NCBI RefSeq assembly: GCF_030643805.1
Contig: NZ_CP094656.1
Location: forward strand, 1,426,001 to 1,490,000
Direction of reading: 5' to 3'
From: Alkalihalobacillus sp. AL-G
GTDB lineage: Bacteria > Bacillota > Bacilli > Bacillales > Fictibacillaceae
Length of the DNA stretch: 64,000 bases
Shown here piece after piece: positions 16,974-25,882 of this stretch. The notes beneath the pieces are model-generated. The model worked only from the letters and a program-made list of their open reading frames with translations, did no database searches and had not been told where the DNA came from. Position 1 is the first letter of the stretch, and each line of letters begins with the position of its first letter. Made by a program: the position numbers and the translations under genes.

Positions 16974-17104
16974 TCACTTCTAAAGTAACTATATGTATAT
17001 GTTCTGTTTCACTCGATTCTAGACGGATTAACCAATATATGAATATTGAAAGTTAGCGGAGAGATACTAACCAAAGTTTAAAAAACAAGTATGGAGGTTG
17101 TGAC

Positions 17105-18739
17105 TTGAGAACAATGCGGAATTTATTCAAGAAAAGACTAATCATTGTAATTAGCTTATTTCTTATCTGTAATTTATTCCTTGTTGCATGTGGAGGAGAT
17201 AATGGCGGTGGTGGTGGAGCACCGGCACAAGAGATCAGCTTAAACATCAGTACAGAGCCATTCTCATTAAATCCGGGACTTGCAAACGACAGTACATCTG
17301 GAAGTGTATTGCTTCAAACATTCGAAGGATTGACGCGAATCGGAAAAGATGGAAAGCCTGTCAATGCAATGGCTGAAGAGGTTAAGGTCTCAGAGGATTT
17401 GAAAACATATACGTTCACTATTCGGGAGGAAGCGAAATGGTCGAATGGTGACCCAGTAACTGCAGAGGATTTTGAATATGCTTGGAAGTGGGCATTGGAC
17501 CCGAAAAACCAGTCACAATATGCTTATCAGCTCTATTACATCAAAAATGCCGAAGCAGCTAATGCCGGAAAAGGATCTGTTGATAACGTTGGGGTTACAG
17601 CGGTTGATGAAAAAACGTTGAAGGTAGAGCTTGAAAATCCAACACCATATTTCTTGGAATTAACAGCATTTTATACGTATTTTCCGGTAAATAGTAAAAT
17701 CGCGAAGGAAAATCCAAAATGGCACACCGATGCTGGGGAAAACTATACATCCAACGGTCCATTCACAATGACAAGTTGGGAACATAGCGATGAGATCATT
17801 CTCGAAAAGAACGAGGACTACTGGGATAAAGACGAAGTTACCCTCGAACGTATCGAAATGATCATGGTTAATGATCCAAATACAGAATTGAGTATGTTTG
17901 ATAATGGGGAGTTAGACTGGGCTGGATCACCAACAGGAGTATTGCCGATAGAAGCGATTCCGTCTCTCAGAGATTCCGGAAGATTAAATGTCGAGCCAAT
18001 TGCTGGCACGTACTGGTACAAATTCAACACAGAGAAAAAACCTTTCAACAACCCAAATATTCGTAAAGCTTTTGCGTATGCTATCGACCGTAAGGCAATC
18101 GTGAATAATGTCACAAAAGGTGGACAATTACCTGCAATGGCCGTCGTGCCGCCTACAATGATCGAAGAAAACGAAGAAGGTTTCTTCGAAGATGCCAACT
18201 TCCAAGAAGCAAAACGGTTACTGGAAAAGGGTCTTGCTGAAGAAGGATATGGAAGTGTCGATGATCTTCCGCCGATTACACTCTCTTATAATACCTCTGA
18301 TGCACATGCTAAAGTTGCCCAAGCGATTCAAGATATGTGGTTAAAGAACCTTGGGGTAAACGTAGAATTACAGAACGCTGAATGGAAGGTATTTATTTCT
18401 CAGTTGCATGGTGGCAACTATCAAATCGGCCGAATGGGATGGTTAGGAGATTTCAACGACCCAATCAACTTCTTGGAGCTTTATAAAGAGCTTGGTGGTA
18501 ACAATGACACAAGGTGGCATAACGATCGATTTGCAGCATTGTTAGAAAAATCTGCAACAGAAAAAGACCCTGATAAACGTTTACAGATTTTGAAAGATGC
18601 CGAAAAAATCATAATAGACGAAATGCCGATCGCACCCATTTACTTTTACACGAATACATGGGTTCAGAATGAAAATCTAAAGGGTGTTGTACTTTCTGGC
18701 TTGGGTGATGTGCAATTTAAATGGGCCCATATGGAGTAG
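17105..18739 (+). CDS. oppA: Oligopeptide ABC transporter substrate-binding lipoprotein
   Basis: 544 residues, family 5 solute-binding protein. A lipoprotein signal (LFLVA-C near residue 28) is followed by a Gly-rich linker and the typical N-terminal strand ISLNISTEPFSLNPG; the family signature VTAEDFEYAWKWALDP is near residue 120. It captures peptides outside the cell for the four-gene transporter that follows. TTG start at 17105, 7 nt after GGAGG. Gene order A-B-C-D-F matches opp operons, so oppA is used, though dpp/app-type specificity is not excluded. Confidence 0.9.
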   Translation: MRTMRNLFKKRLIIVISLFLICNLFLVACGGDNGGGGGAPAQEISLNISTEPFSLNPGLANDSTSGSVLLQTFEGLTRIGKDGKPVNAMAEEVKVSEDLKTYTFTIREEAKWSNGDPVTAEDFEYAWKWALDPKNQSQYAYQLYYIKNAEAANAGKGSVDNVGVTAVDEKTLKVELENPTPYFLELTAFYTYFPVNSKIAKENPKWHTDAGENYTSNGPFTMTSWEHSDEIILEKNEDYWDKDEVTLERIEMIMVNDPNTELSMFDNGELDWAGSPTGVLPIEAIPSLRDSGRLNVEPIAGTYWYKFNTEKKPFNNPNIRKAFAYAIDRKAIVNNVTKGGQLPAMAVVPPTMIEENEEGFFEDANFQEAKRLLEKGLAEEGYGSVDDLPPITLSYNTSDAHAKVAQAIQDMWLKNLGVNVELQNAEWKVFISQLHGGNYQIGRMGWLGDFNDPINFLELYKELGGNNDTRWHNDRFAALLEKSATEKDPDKRLQILKDAEKIIIDEMPIAPIYFYTNTWVQNENLKGVVLSGLGDVQFKWAHME

Positions 18740-18766
18740 TCATCCACTATTAAAGAACAAAATTTC

Positions 18767-18801
18767 CAAGGGTTGACCGGCTATGAAAGCATCAGCCCTT
18801 G
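18767..18801 (+). terminator. Intercistronic hairpin after oppA
   Basis: CAAGGGTTGA pairs with TCAGCCCTTG (one G-U). No T-run follows, so it more likely stabilises the oppA message or partly attenuates than terminates fully. Confidence 0.5.
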
Positions 18802-18865
18802 CTCAAAATATACCGACTAAGAATGTTGAAAAGTTGATAATGGAATCTGAGTAATGGAGGTGTAC

Positions 18866-19801
18866 ATGTTGTTTATTTTTATTATAAAACGCCTGCTATT
18901 TATGCTCTTATCGCTACTCATCATCATTACTGCCACATTTGGATTGATGAGAGCTGCACCTGGTGGTCCTTTTACAGGTGAAAAAGAACTTCCGCCTGCT
19001 ATTAAGGAGAACTTGAATGCCTTTTATGGCTTGGATCAACCGTGGTATATGCAGTACTTTGATTATCTTGTATCTATTGCTCAATGGGATTTTGGACCTT
19101 CCTTTACCTACAAAGGCCAAACCGTAAATGATTTCATCAATGACGGTTTCCCTGTTTCATTCTTGTTAGGAATGGAAGCTATCTTTATCGCCGTTGCAAT
19201 CGGAATATTGTTAGGTACGGTCGCAGCATTGAGGCACAACAGATGGCAAGACTATGGGGCGATGGTCATTGCTGTTCTCGGTATATCCGTACCAAGCTTT
19301 ATCATGGCTTCAATTTTACAATATTACCTGGCTATGAAATTAAATCTTTTCCCTGTTGCACGATGGGATACGTTTATGCACTCCGTTTTACCTGCACTTG
19401 CACTTGCCTCTACTCCGCTGGCATTCATTGCTCGTTTGACTCGTTCAAGCATGCTAGAAGTATTAAGCAATGATTATATAAAGACAGCGAAGTCAAAAGG
19501 ATTAAGTGGCCAAGTTATCGTTTGGCGCCATACGATTCGAAACGCATTAATGCCTGTTGTTTCTTATATGGGTCCACTCGTTTCAGCGATTTTGACCGGA
19601 AGTTTCGTTATCGAAAAAATTTTCGGCATCCCTGGACTAGGAATGCACTTTGTAACAAGTATTACAAACCGTGATTATACAGTCATCATGGGGGTCACTG
19701 TTTTTTTCAGTATTCTATTATTAGTTTCTATTCTCCTAGTTGACATAGCCTATGGTTTAATAGACCCGCGCATAGAGATAGCTGGTAAGAAGGGGGAGTA
19801 A
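18866..19801 (+). CDS. oppB: Oligopeptide ABC transporter permease OppB-like
   Basis: 311 residues, six membrane helices. N-terminal [21 protein letters not shown] and the EAA loop near residue 205 ([25 protein letters not shown]) are typical of DppB/OppB. The frame begins at ATG 18854, but GGAGGTG inside that stretch is the ribosome site for the ATG at 18866. Second gene of the operon; 3 nt separate it from oppC. Confidence 0.9.
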   Translation: MLFIFIIKRLLFMLLSLLIIITATFGLMRAAPGGPFTGEKELPPAIKENLNAFYGLDQPWYMQYFDYLVSIAQWDFGPSFTYKGQTVNDFINDGFPVSFLLGMEAIFIAVAIGILLGTVAALRHNRWQDYGAMVIAVLGISVPSFIMASILQYYLAMKLNLFPVARWDTFMHSVLPALALASTPLAFIARLTRSSMLEVLSNDYIKTAKSKGLSGQVIVWRHTIRNALMPVVSYMGPLVSAILTGSFVIEKIFGIPGLGMHFVTSITNRDYTVIMGVTVFFSILLLVSILLVDIAYGLIDPRIEIAGKKGE

Positions 19802-19804
19802 AGA

Positions 19805-20743
19805 ATGCAACATGAGCAGTTGAAAACCGAAGAGATTCCTAAGGATTATTTAACATTTGTTCAAGCTGGTGAAAATGAAGCAGAAAAAATCACCCGCCCA
19901 AGCATTTCATTTTGGCAGGACGTTTGGATGAGATTTCGTAAAAATAAGCTGGCGATGTCCGGAGTGGTGCTTTTATTTCTTCTTTTGATCGCGGCAATTA
20001 TCGGTCCGATGTTAACTCCCTATGATTATAGGACGACCAATTTACAAGGAACAAATCTGCCTCCGTCTGCTGAGCACTGGTTCGGTACTGATAATCTTGG
20101 ACGAGATATGTTTACACGCACTTGGGAAGGTGCACGTATCTCTTTATTTATAGGTTTTTCGGCAGCGATAATTGATTTGTTTATCGGTGTATTATGGGGA
20201 GGCGTTTCCGGATTTAAAGGTGGCAAGACAGACGAGGTGATGATGCGTGGAGCCGATATCTTATGGGCTGTCCCTTACTTATTGCTTGTCATTTTATTAA
20301 TGGTCGTACTCGAACCAGGACTGACCACCATGATTATTGCGATGACAATTACAGGATGGATTAACATGGCCCGTATTGTCCGTGGACAAGTCTTACAATT
20401 AAAAGGGCAAGAATTTGTCTTAGCCTCACAAACATTAGGAGCAACTACGAACCGAATTATGTTTCGCCACTTGATTCCGAATACGATGGGGCCAATTTTA
20501 ATCACAATGACATTAACCGTTCCGACCGCAATATTCACAGAGGCATTCTTAAGCTATCTTGGTCTTGGTGTTCCTGCACCATTAGCCAGTTGGGGCACAA
20601 TGGCAAGTGAGGGACTTCCGGCAATGAGGTATTTTCCATGGAGACTCTTTTTTCCGGCAACCTTTATTTGTTTAACAATCTTTGCATTTAATGTAATCGG
20701 TGATGGCATGCGAGACGCACTTGATCCGAAACTGCGTAAATAA
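19805..20743 (+). CDS. oppC: Oligopeptide ABC transporter permease OppC-like
   Basis: 312 residues. The N-terminal cytoplasmic region (about 1-45) is followed by the OppC-type helix VWMRFRKNKLAMSGVVLLFLLL and the periplasmic motif HWFGTDNLGRDMFTRTWEGAR near residue 95; the EAA-type loop LASQTLGATTNRIMFRHLIPN is near 205. It pairs with OppB to form the channel. Ribosome site AGAAGGGGG. Confidence 0.92.
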   Translation: MQHEQLKTEEIPKDYLTFVQAGENEAEKITRPSISFWQDVWMRFRKNKLAMSGVVLLFLLLIAAIIGPMLTPYDYRTTNLQGTNLPPSAEHWFGTDNLGRDMFTRTWEGARISLFIGFSAAIIDLFIGVLWGGVSGFKGGKTDEVMMRGADILWAVPYLLLVILLMVVLEPGLTTMIIAMTITGWINMARIVRGQVLQLKGQEFVLASQTLGATTNRIMFRHLIPNTMGPILITMTLTVPTAIFTEAFLSYLGLGVPAPLASWGTMASEGLPAMRYFPWRLFFPATFICLTIFAFNVIGDGMRDALDPKLRK

Positions 20744-20756
20744 GGATGTGAGATAG

Positions 20757-21824
20757 GTGGATAAAATACTTGAGGTCAAAGATTTGGAAATCTCATTCTA
20801 TACTCATGCCGGTGAAGTTAAAGCAGTTCGCGGCTTGAATTTCGATGTTAAAAAGGGCGAAACCCTAGCAATCGTTGGGGAGTCCGGATCTGGGAAAAGC
20901 GTAGCTACACAGTCGATTTTAAAGCTCATTCCAATGCCTCCAGGAAAGTTTGTTAATGGTTCAATTCTATTTCAGGGTGTTGACCTTGTTCCAAAAACAG
21001 ATGCAGAAATGGAAAAAATACGGGGTAATGACATCGGAATGATTTTTCAAGATCCAATGACATCGTTAAACCCAACTATGAAAATTGGTCGACAAATTAT
21101 AGAAGGTTTGATTAAACACCATAAAGTATCTCAGTCAGAAGCAAAAAAGCGTGCAATCCAGCTTCTTGATAAAGTTGGCATCCCGATGCCTGAGAAACGG
21201 GTTAACCAATACCCACATGAATTTTCAGGAGGGATGAGGCAGCGGGCCATGATTGCCATCGCATTAGCCACGAAACCTAAACTATTGATTGCAGATGAAC
21301 CGACAACTGCTTTGGACGTGACAATTCAAGCCCAAATCCTTGAATTGATGAAGGAGCTGCAATCGGAAATGGAGTCATCCATCATCTTTATCACACATGA
21401 TCTTGGGGTCGTTGCTAATGTTGCGGATCGAGTAGCGGTAATGTATGCCGGACAAATTATTGAAACTGGGACTGTAGATGAAATTTTTTATAATCCACAA
21501 CATCCATATACGTGGGGACTTCTAGCTTCAATGCCTGACCTTACCGCTGAGGATGAAAAGTTAACTGCTATTCCAGGTTCACCACCTGATCTGGTTAACC
21601 CGCCAAAAGGCGATGCATTTGCGATTAGAAGTCCATACGCAATGAAAATTGATTTTGAGATGGAACCCCCGATGTTTAAAGTTTCAGAAACTCATTATGC
21701 AAAAACGTGGCTTCTCCATAAAGACGCACCTAAAGTTGAGCCTCCAGAAGCTGTGAAAAAACGCATGATGATTTTTAAAGAAAAATCCATCGGCAAAGAA
21801 GGTGAGTTGCATGGAGAATTCTAA
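20757..21824 (+). CDS. oppD: Oligopeptide ABC transporter ATP-binding protein OppD-like
   Basis: 355 residues. Walker A ([13 protein letters not shown]) near residue 40, signature FSGGMRQRAMIAIALA near 158, Walker B (LLIADEPTTALD) near 177. The C-terminal oligopeptide/dipeptide-transporter extension (PYTWGLLASMPDL...PGSPPDLVNPPKG) is present, but the usual Cys-rich iron-sulfur segment of many OppD proteins is absent. GTG start. Its 3' end overlaps oppF by 14 nt. Confidence 0.92.
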   Translation: MDKILEVKDLEISFYTHAGEVKAVRGLNFDVKKGETLAIVGESGSGKSVATQSILKLIPMPPGKFVNGSILFQGVDLVPKTDAEMEKIRGNDIGMIFQDPMTSLNPTMKIGRQIIEGLIKHHKVSQSEAKKRAIQLLDKVGIPMPEKRVNQYPHEFSGGMRQRAMIAIALATKPKLLIADEPTTALDVTIQAQILELMKELQSEMESSIIFITHDLGVVANVADRVAVMYAGQIIETGTVDEIFYNPQHPYTWGLLASMPDLTAEDEKLTAIPGSPPDLVNPPKGDAFAIRSPYAMKIDFEMEPPMFKVSETHYAKTWLLHKDAPKVEPPEAVKKRMMIFKEKSIGKEGELHGEF

Positions 21825-22737
21825 AGAAAAACTCGTAGAAATCAAAAACCTTGTGAAATATTTTAATTCTAATAAGGGTGTTGTAAAAGCGGTAGACAAT
21901 GTCAACTTCGATATTTACAAGGGTGAAACGTTCGGTTTAGTCGGTGAATCTGGTTCCGGGAAATCAACTACTGGTCGAACTATCATTAAATTATATGAGG
22001 CAACCGGCGGGCAAGTCCTGTTCAGGGGTAATGATGTTCACGAACGAAAATCAAAGAAAGAGCTTCTTAAGTTAAACAGGAAGATGCAAATGATCTTTCA
22101 AGACCCTTATGCTTCTTTAAATCCGCGAATGATCGTTGCAGACATCATTGCAGAAGGAATTGACATCCATAACTTAGCAAAAAATAAGACGGAACGCATG
22201 GCGAAAGTTTATGAGCTACTTGAAACCGTCGGGTTAAATCGTGAGCATGCTAATCGTTATCCGCATGAATTTAGCGGTGGACAACGCCAGCGTATTGGGA
22301 TTGCCCGAGCCCTTGCAGTAGAACCTGAATTCATTATTGCAGATGAACCAATCTCTGCGCTTGACGTTTCGATCCAAGCCCAGGTCGTCAACTTAATGAA
22401 AGAACTTCAAAAAGAAAAAGGATTGACCTATCTTTTCATTGCCCACGACCTTTCAATGGTGAAATATATAAGCGATCGAATCGGAGTGATGTACAATGGT
22501 AAGATCGTAGAGCTGGCTACCAGTGAGGAACTTTATAAAAACCCGATACATCCGTATACGAAATCCCTGCTTTCAGCTATTCCACGGCCAGACCCGGACT
22601 ATGAAAGAGGCAGGAAACGGACACATTATGACCCAAAGGAATTCAATCCTAATAATGAAGAAAGCAAATTCCGTGAAATCGCTTCAGGTCACTGGGTAGC
22701 TTTTACAGAGAAAGAATATAGAGAGTACACAAGATAA
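21811..22737 (+). CDS. oppF: Oligopeptide ABC transporter ATP-binding protein OppF-like
   Basis: 308 residues. Walker A ([12 protein letters not shown]) near residue 47, signature [16 protein letters not shown] near 152, Walker B ([12 protein letters not shown]) near 172, and the C-terminal [16 protein letters not shown] motif. I prefer ATG 21811 (AAGGTGAG just upstream) to the GTG at 21802. Last gene of the operon, followed by a long perfect terminator. Confidence 0.93.
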   Translation: MENSKEKLVEIKNLVKYFNSNKGVVKAVDNVNFDIYKGETFGLVGESGSGKSTTGRTIIKLYEATGGQVLFRGNDVHERKSKKELLKLNRKMQMIFQDPYASLNPRMIVADIIAEGIDIHNLAKNKTERMAKVYELLETVGLNREHANRYPHEFSGGQRQRIGIARALAVEPEFIIADEPISALDVSIQAQVVNLMKELQKEKGLTYLFIAHDLSMVKYISDRIGVMYNGKIVELATSEELYKNPIHPYTKSLLSAIPRPDPDYERGRKRTHYDPKEFNPNNEESKFREIASGHWVAFTEKEYREYTR

Positions 22738-22742
22738 AAAAA

Positions 22743-22783
22743 CCAAAAAACTGAGTGCGATTCATTGCCACTCAGTTTTTTGG
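22743..22783. terminator. Bidirectional terminator between oppF and the nuclease gene
   Basis: CCAAAAAACTGAGTG and CACTCAGTTTTTTGG form a perfect 15-bp stem. A-tract and T-tract flanks let it serve both converging genes. Confidence 0.95.
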
Positions 22784-22785
22784 CT

Positions 22786-23946
22786 TTACCTCCCCGGAAT
22801 CGGAATTCCCACATTCCAATCATTTACAGAATCTGTGTCGGTATTTACATCAAATCGGTAAATTGCTTCACCAGTTAGGGCGGTTATATTCCATCCTTGA
22901 GCATAGTTTTCATAAGCAACGAAATCCACTTCGTTTCCAGACGGATCTTGTAAGGAAAGCTGATCACCAGAATTGCCTAATGCTATTGTCATGCCAGAGA
23001 CATCTGGATTAAATCCGAATAAGTTATGGAATCCATTTGAATCTCGAGCAACGATTAAATATTGACTTGGAGCAATGGTCGTATTTGTTGAAAAAGTGAA
23101 TGTACTGTAATTGTCCTCTAAATGGTATCCGCTAAGGTCCACTGTTTGATCGGCTGCATTATATATCTCTATATATTCTTCGGTACTATCAGTTCCCTCT
23201 GTATCATAGTAGATTTCCTGAATGACTAGGTCTGCTTGGGCTCCTCCTGAACTTTCAGATGTATATCCTGCAGAAATTGCATCCGATTCAGTAAAAAAGT
23301 AGACTCTGTCTTCCAACGGGATTTGTTCGAAGTGAAGAGGGGTGACATACGTATCTGTATAATAATTTCCAACGTATTTGTCTGGTTGATCATTAAACAT
23401 ACGATCACGATATTCAAAAGGTAGTTCTTCGAGTGGGTTCATTGGATTCCAAATACCAATTTCACCATTCATAGCAGCTAACATAGCTTTTCGATAGGAC
23501 TCGAACTTCGAATTTTCAAATGGCCAAATAAAATAGGAAACTGCATGTCCAGTCTCAAGCATTAATCGATTGATTTCAGAATCCCCTAAAAATACATAGG
23601 CTAGCAATCTTCCAAAGCCATCTTTTTCTTCTTCGCCAGTAACCAATTCGATTCTTGTGCCACTCGGTAAAAGATTTTGTAAATATTTCTTTGCGTCATT
23701 CCCATGTGGATCGATTTGATTTCCTGGATCTTTTCCATTTGATACAAACGTTTCTGGTGTATCGATCCCCAGAAAACGAACTTCATCAGATCCTTTAACT
23801 GGACTTTTCAACATGATCGTGTCCCCGTCTTTTACATAATCCACAGTGGCTGAATAGGTTCCATTTGCCTTTACCATTTCTTTTGAGCTGCAACCCGTAA
23901 TGATTAGAAGCGAGATTAACATCCAAATTCCCAGTACTTTTTTCAA
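22786..23946 (-). CDS. Nuclease (TNase fold) with lamin-tail domain, lipoprotein
   Basis: 386 residues. The signal peptide ends in the lipobox IITG-C (Cys 19). A staphylococcal-nuclease domain follows (about 30-165): VDYVKDGDTI with the metal-site Asp pair, EVRFLGIDTPE with the catalytic Arg, and KDGFGRLLAYVF with the second Arg. A spacer of about 70 residues leads to a lamin-tail domain (about 240-360: IQEIYYDTEGT...EEYIEIYNAADQTVDLSGYHL). This is probably a surface-anchored nuclease for extracellular DNA or RNA use. It is single and convergent with the opp operon. Confidence 0.9.
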   Translation of the reverse strand: MKKVLGIWMLISLLIITGCSSKEMVKANGTYSATVDYVKDGDTIMLKSPVKGSDEVRFLGIDTPETFVSNGKDPGNQIDPHGNDAKKYLQNLLPSGTRIELVTGEEEKDGFGRLLAYVFLGDSEINRLMLETGHAVSYFIWPFENSKFESYRKAMLAAMNGEIGIWNPMNPLEELPFEYRDRMFNDQPDKYVGNYYTDTYVTPLHFEQIPLEDRVYFFTESDAISAGYTSESSGGAQADLVIQEIYYDTEGTDSTEEYIEIYNAADQTVDLSGYHLEDNYSTFTFSTNTTIAPSQYLIVARDSNGFHNLFGFNPDVSGMTIALGNSGDQLSLQDPSGNEVDFVAYENYAQGWNITALTGEAIYRFDVNTDTDSVNDWNVGIPIPGR

Positions 23947-24814
23947 AGCAAAAACCTCCTTATCGAATTGAAAGTTTTTGTTTCACATGGGCGACTTTAT
24001 TACTCGCTGGATGTAATTCATTGTTGGAAGAGCAAAAGAAAAAATTGATGGCTCTTGTAACTGGTAGTGTCGAGGACGTGACTAATTAAACAGATGATCG
24101 GAAAAATTTGAATAAGTTAAATATACCAAAACTATGTATTTTTGTATAAACGGTTATAAAAACTTAAAAGGTAAGTCCAGCCGCCTATTTTTACTAGTTT
24201 TTTTTGAAATAGATTGAAACTAGATTAGTTATTTGGTTCAAATGGTATGAATTGCGGCAATGCTCTGCCAGTTAAAAGGAGTCACTAGTTACCAAAGAAT
24301 CATTTTTTAATATGTTCTAGTTGTTTCCATTCCATTTTTGCACGAAATTAAGCTTATTGAGATAAGACATGAGGCGAATTCCAAAATACGGTCTAAAATA
24401 CCAATGTAATTCCGGAAATATCCACGAAACTCAGAAAATACAAAAAAACTCCAATCGAACAGATTCCATATAAAACTTACTAGACTCATACCCACGCTAC
24501 CTCAGTACGAAATAACCCCAAAAAACCAATAATGTACCATCTACTAATGAACAGAAGGGCTGGAGCCTTCTATTTTTCCTATTTTGAGGAGACAATATGC
24601 CCTCTAAAAAAGTTTTCAAGTCTATTTATTGCCGAAAATAAGGGTGCCTGACCCTATGAAATCTCAATAAATCCCGAAAGAGGGACAACTGTCTGTCATC
24701 CAAACAACCATTTTTACAAGAATTATGCGAATGGCTATATCTCCTTCACGGCATGGCACATATACTGCAGGGACAAGAGTACTCACAACAAAAATTATCA
24801 AGGAGGAAACTTAA
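23947..24814. other. Gene-free intergenic region with degenerate repeats
   Basis: About 870 bp with no ORF that has a start, ribosome site and protein-like composition. From 24300 to 24500 there are loosely repeated short units (AAAATAC at three places, CCGGAAATATCC, CGAAACTC). At 24641-24655 AGGGTGCCTGACCCT makes a small hairpin of the kind found in Bacillaceae intergenic elements. The last 100 bp carry the promoter region of the CotB-like gene, including CATATACTG (24757-24765), a partial sigma-K -10. Confidence 0.6.
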
Positions 24815-25612
24815 TTGAAAAACAGTACGTCTGTCGATAAAGTATCTGGATTAAAGGGTCAATGGATTAAGATCAACTTAGGAGGGCCGGAATCTCGAGC
24901 GGGTAAGCTACTAGCTATAAAAAAGGATTATTTAACAATCCAAACAAAAAAGGATGAGGTAATCTATTATCAGCTTGATCACATCAAGGGTGTTTCAATC
25001 AACGCCAACAACTATTGGTTAACGTCTCGGAAGGTAAAGCATCTTGATGAAGAATGCTTTGTCGATGTCCTGAGGCACTTCAAGCACAAGAAAGTTAAAA
25101 TCAACCGTGGTGGACCTGAGAGCATAGAAGGTGTCATGAATGAGATCTTTAAAGATCACATTGAGCTTACAGTCGGCGATGACATTGTGTTTCTATCAAT
25201 CTGGCACCTTAAGAGTGTAAGTGCAGCAGAATCTGCCAAGCATCATTCCAGTGGTAAAAAGTCATCTGGCAAAAAGGGCAAAGGCAAGAAAGACTCTGGA
25301 AAGAAAAGCTCAGGAAAGAAGAGTTCAGGAAAGAAAAGCTCAGACAGGAAAAGTTCTGGTAGGAAGTCTTCAGACCACAAATCTTCAGGCAAGAAGCGTT
25401 CAGACGGTAAGAAAAGGTCTTCAGACAAATGCTCAAAAGTATCGGATGCAGTGAAGGAAGCACATCGTTCTGGGTCTGACAAATATATGCACAATGACCC
25501 GTATGGTTCAAGCAAAAAGTCCAGAGACTCAAAAAGCAGTTCAAAAAGACGTTCAATGAGCCAAAGATCATTAACTAGCTTAGAGCGTAAAGGCTGGGTA
25601 AAGTTATCCTAG
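24815..25612 (+). CDS. CotB-like spore coat protein with Ser/Lys-rich tail
   Basis: 265 residues. Two copies of the CotB N-terminal repeat occur at about 12-60 and 88-135: each has a GGPES turn (INLGGPESRAG, INRGGPESIEG), a hydrophobic strand pair and HIKGVS/HLKSVS. Residues 140-255 are a low-complexity tail built on SSGKK, SSDRK and SSGRK units. B. subtilis CotB has three such repeats and a similar tail that is phosphorylated by CotH kinase in the outer coat; a cotH gene lies 3.3 kb downstream. TTG start, AAGGAGG upstream. Probably expressed late in the mother cell. Confidence 0.87.
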   Translation: MKNSTSVDKVSGLKGQWIKINLGGPESRAGKLLAIKKDYLTIQTKKDEVIYYQLDHIKGVSINANNYWLTSRKVKHLDEECFVDVLRHFKHKKVKINRGGPESIEGVMNEIFKDHIELTVGDDIVFLSIWHLKSVSAAESAKHHSSGKKSSGKKGKGKKDSGKKSSGKKSSGKKSSDRKSSGRKSSDHKSSGKKRSDGKKRSSDKCSKVSDAVKEAHRSGSDKYMHNDPYGSSKKSRDSKSSSKRRSMSQRSLTSLERKGWVKLS

Positions 25613-25705
25613 TTTCTCGATATAACGTGTGAAATTTACAGAATCAATTCTAAAAACTACTAATTAATTGAGTGCGCACTCGGATTTAGGAAAGGAGGAA
25701 CAGGA

Positions 25706-25882
25706 TTGCTTATTACACTATTCATCTTTGTTCAGGGCTATCTCCTATATATATTGTTAAAACCTTCGAAAGATACAAAACAGAATTACGAAGAAACGAA
25801 CCTATCACACCTTGAAATAGAGCGTAAACCAATTCACTTAGATTCCGCCTCCTTTAAATGCGAGGCGAAATCGAATGCTTGA
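25706..25882 (+). CDS. 58-residue membrane-anchored small protein
   Basis: TTG 25706 has an AAAGGAGG site 7 nt upstream and opens a 58-codon frame: one N-terminal membrane helix (LITLFIFVQGYLLYILL) then a hydrophilic charged tail. Its TGA (25880-25882) overlaps the ATG of the ArsB-like gene (25875) by 8 nt, so the two are probably translationally coupled. No family recognised; perhaps an accessory subunit of the transporter. Confidence 0.65.
   Translation: MLITLFIFVQGYLLYILLKPSKDTKQNYEETNLSHLEIERKPIHLDSASFKCEAKSNA

Noticed and set aside
16753-16988. Two plus-strand ORFs of 66-76 codons in the gap before oppA
   Set aside because: Ser/Phe/Val-rich composition typical of the complement of an acidic coding strand; no ribosome sites. 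The minus-strand frame is the better candidate.
24307-24495. 62-codon minus-strand ORF in the repeat region
   Set aside because: Phe/Ile-rich, no ribosome site, and formed by the degenerate AT-rich repeats.
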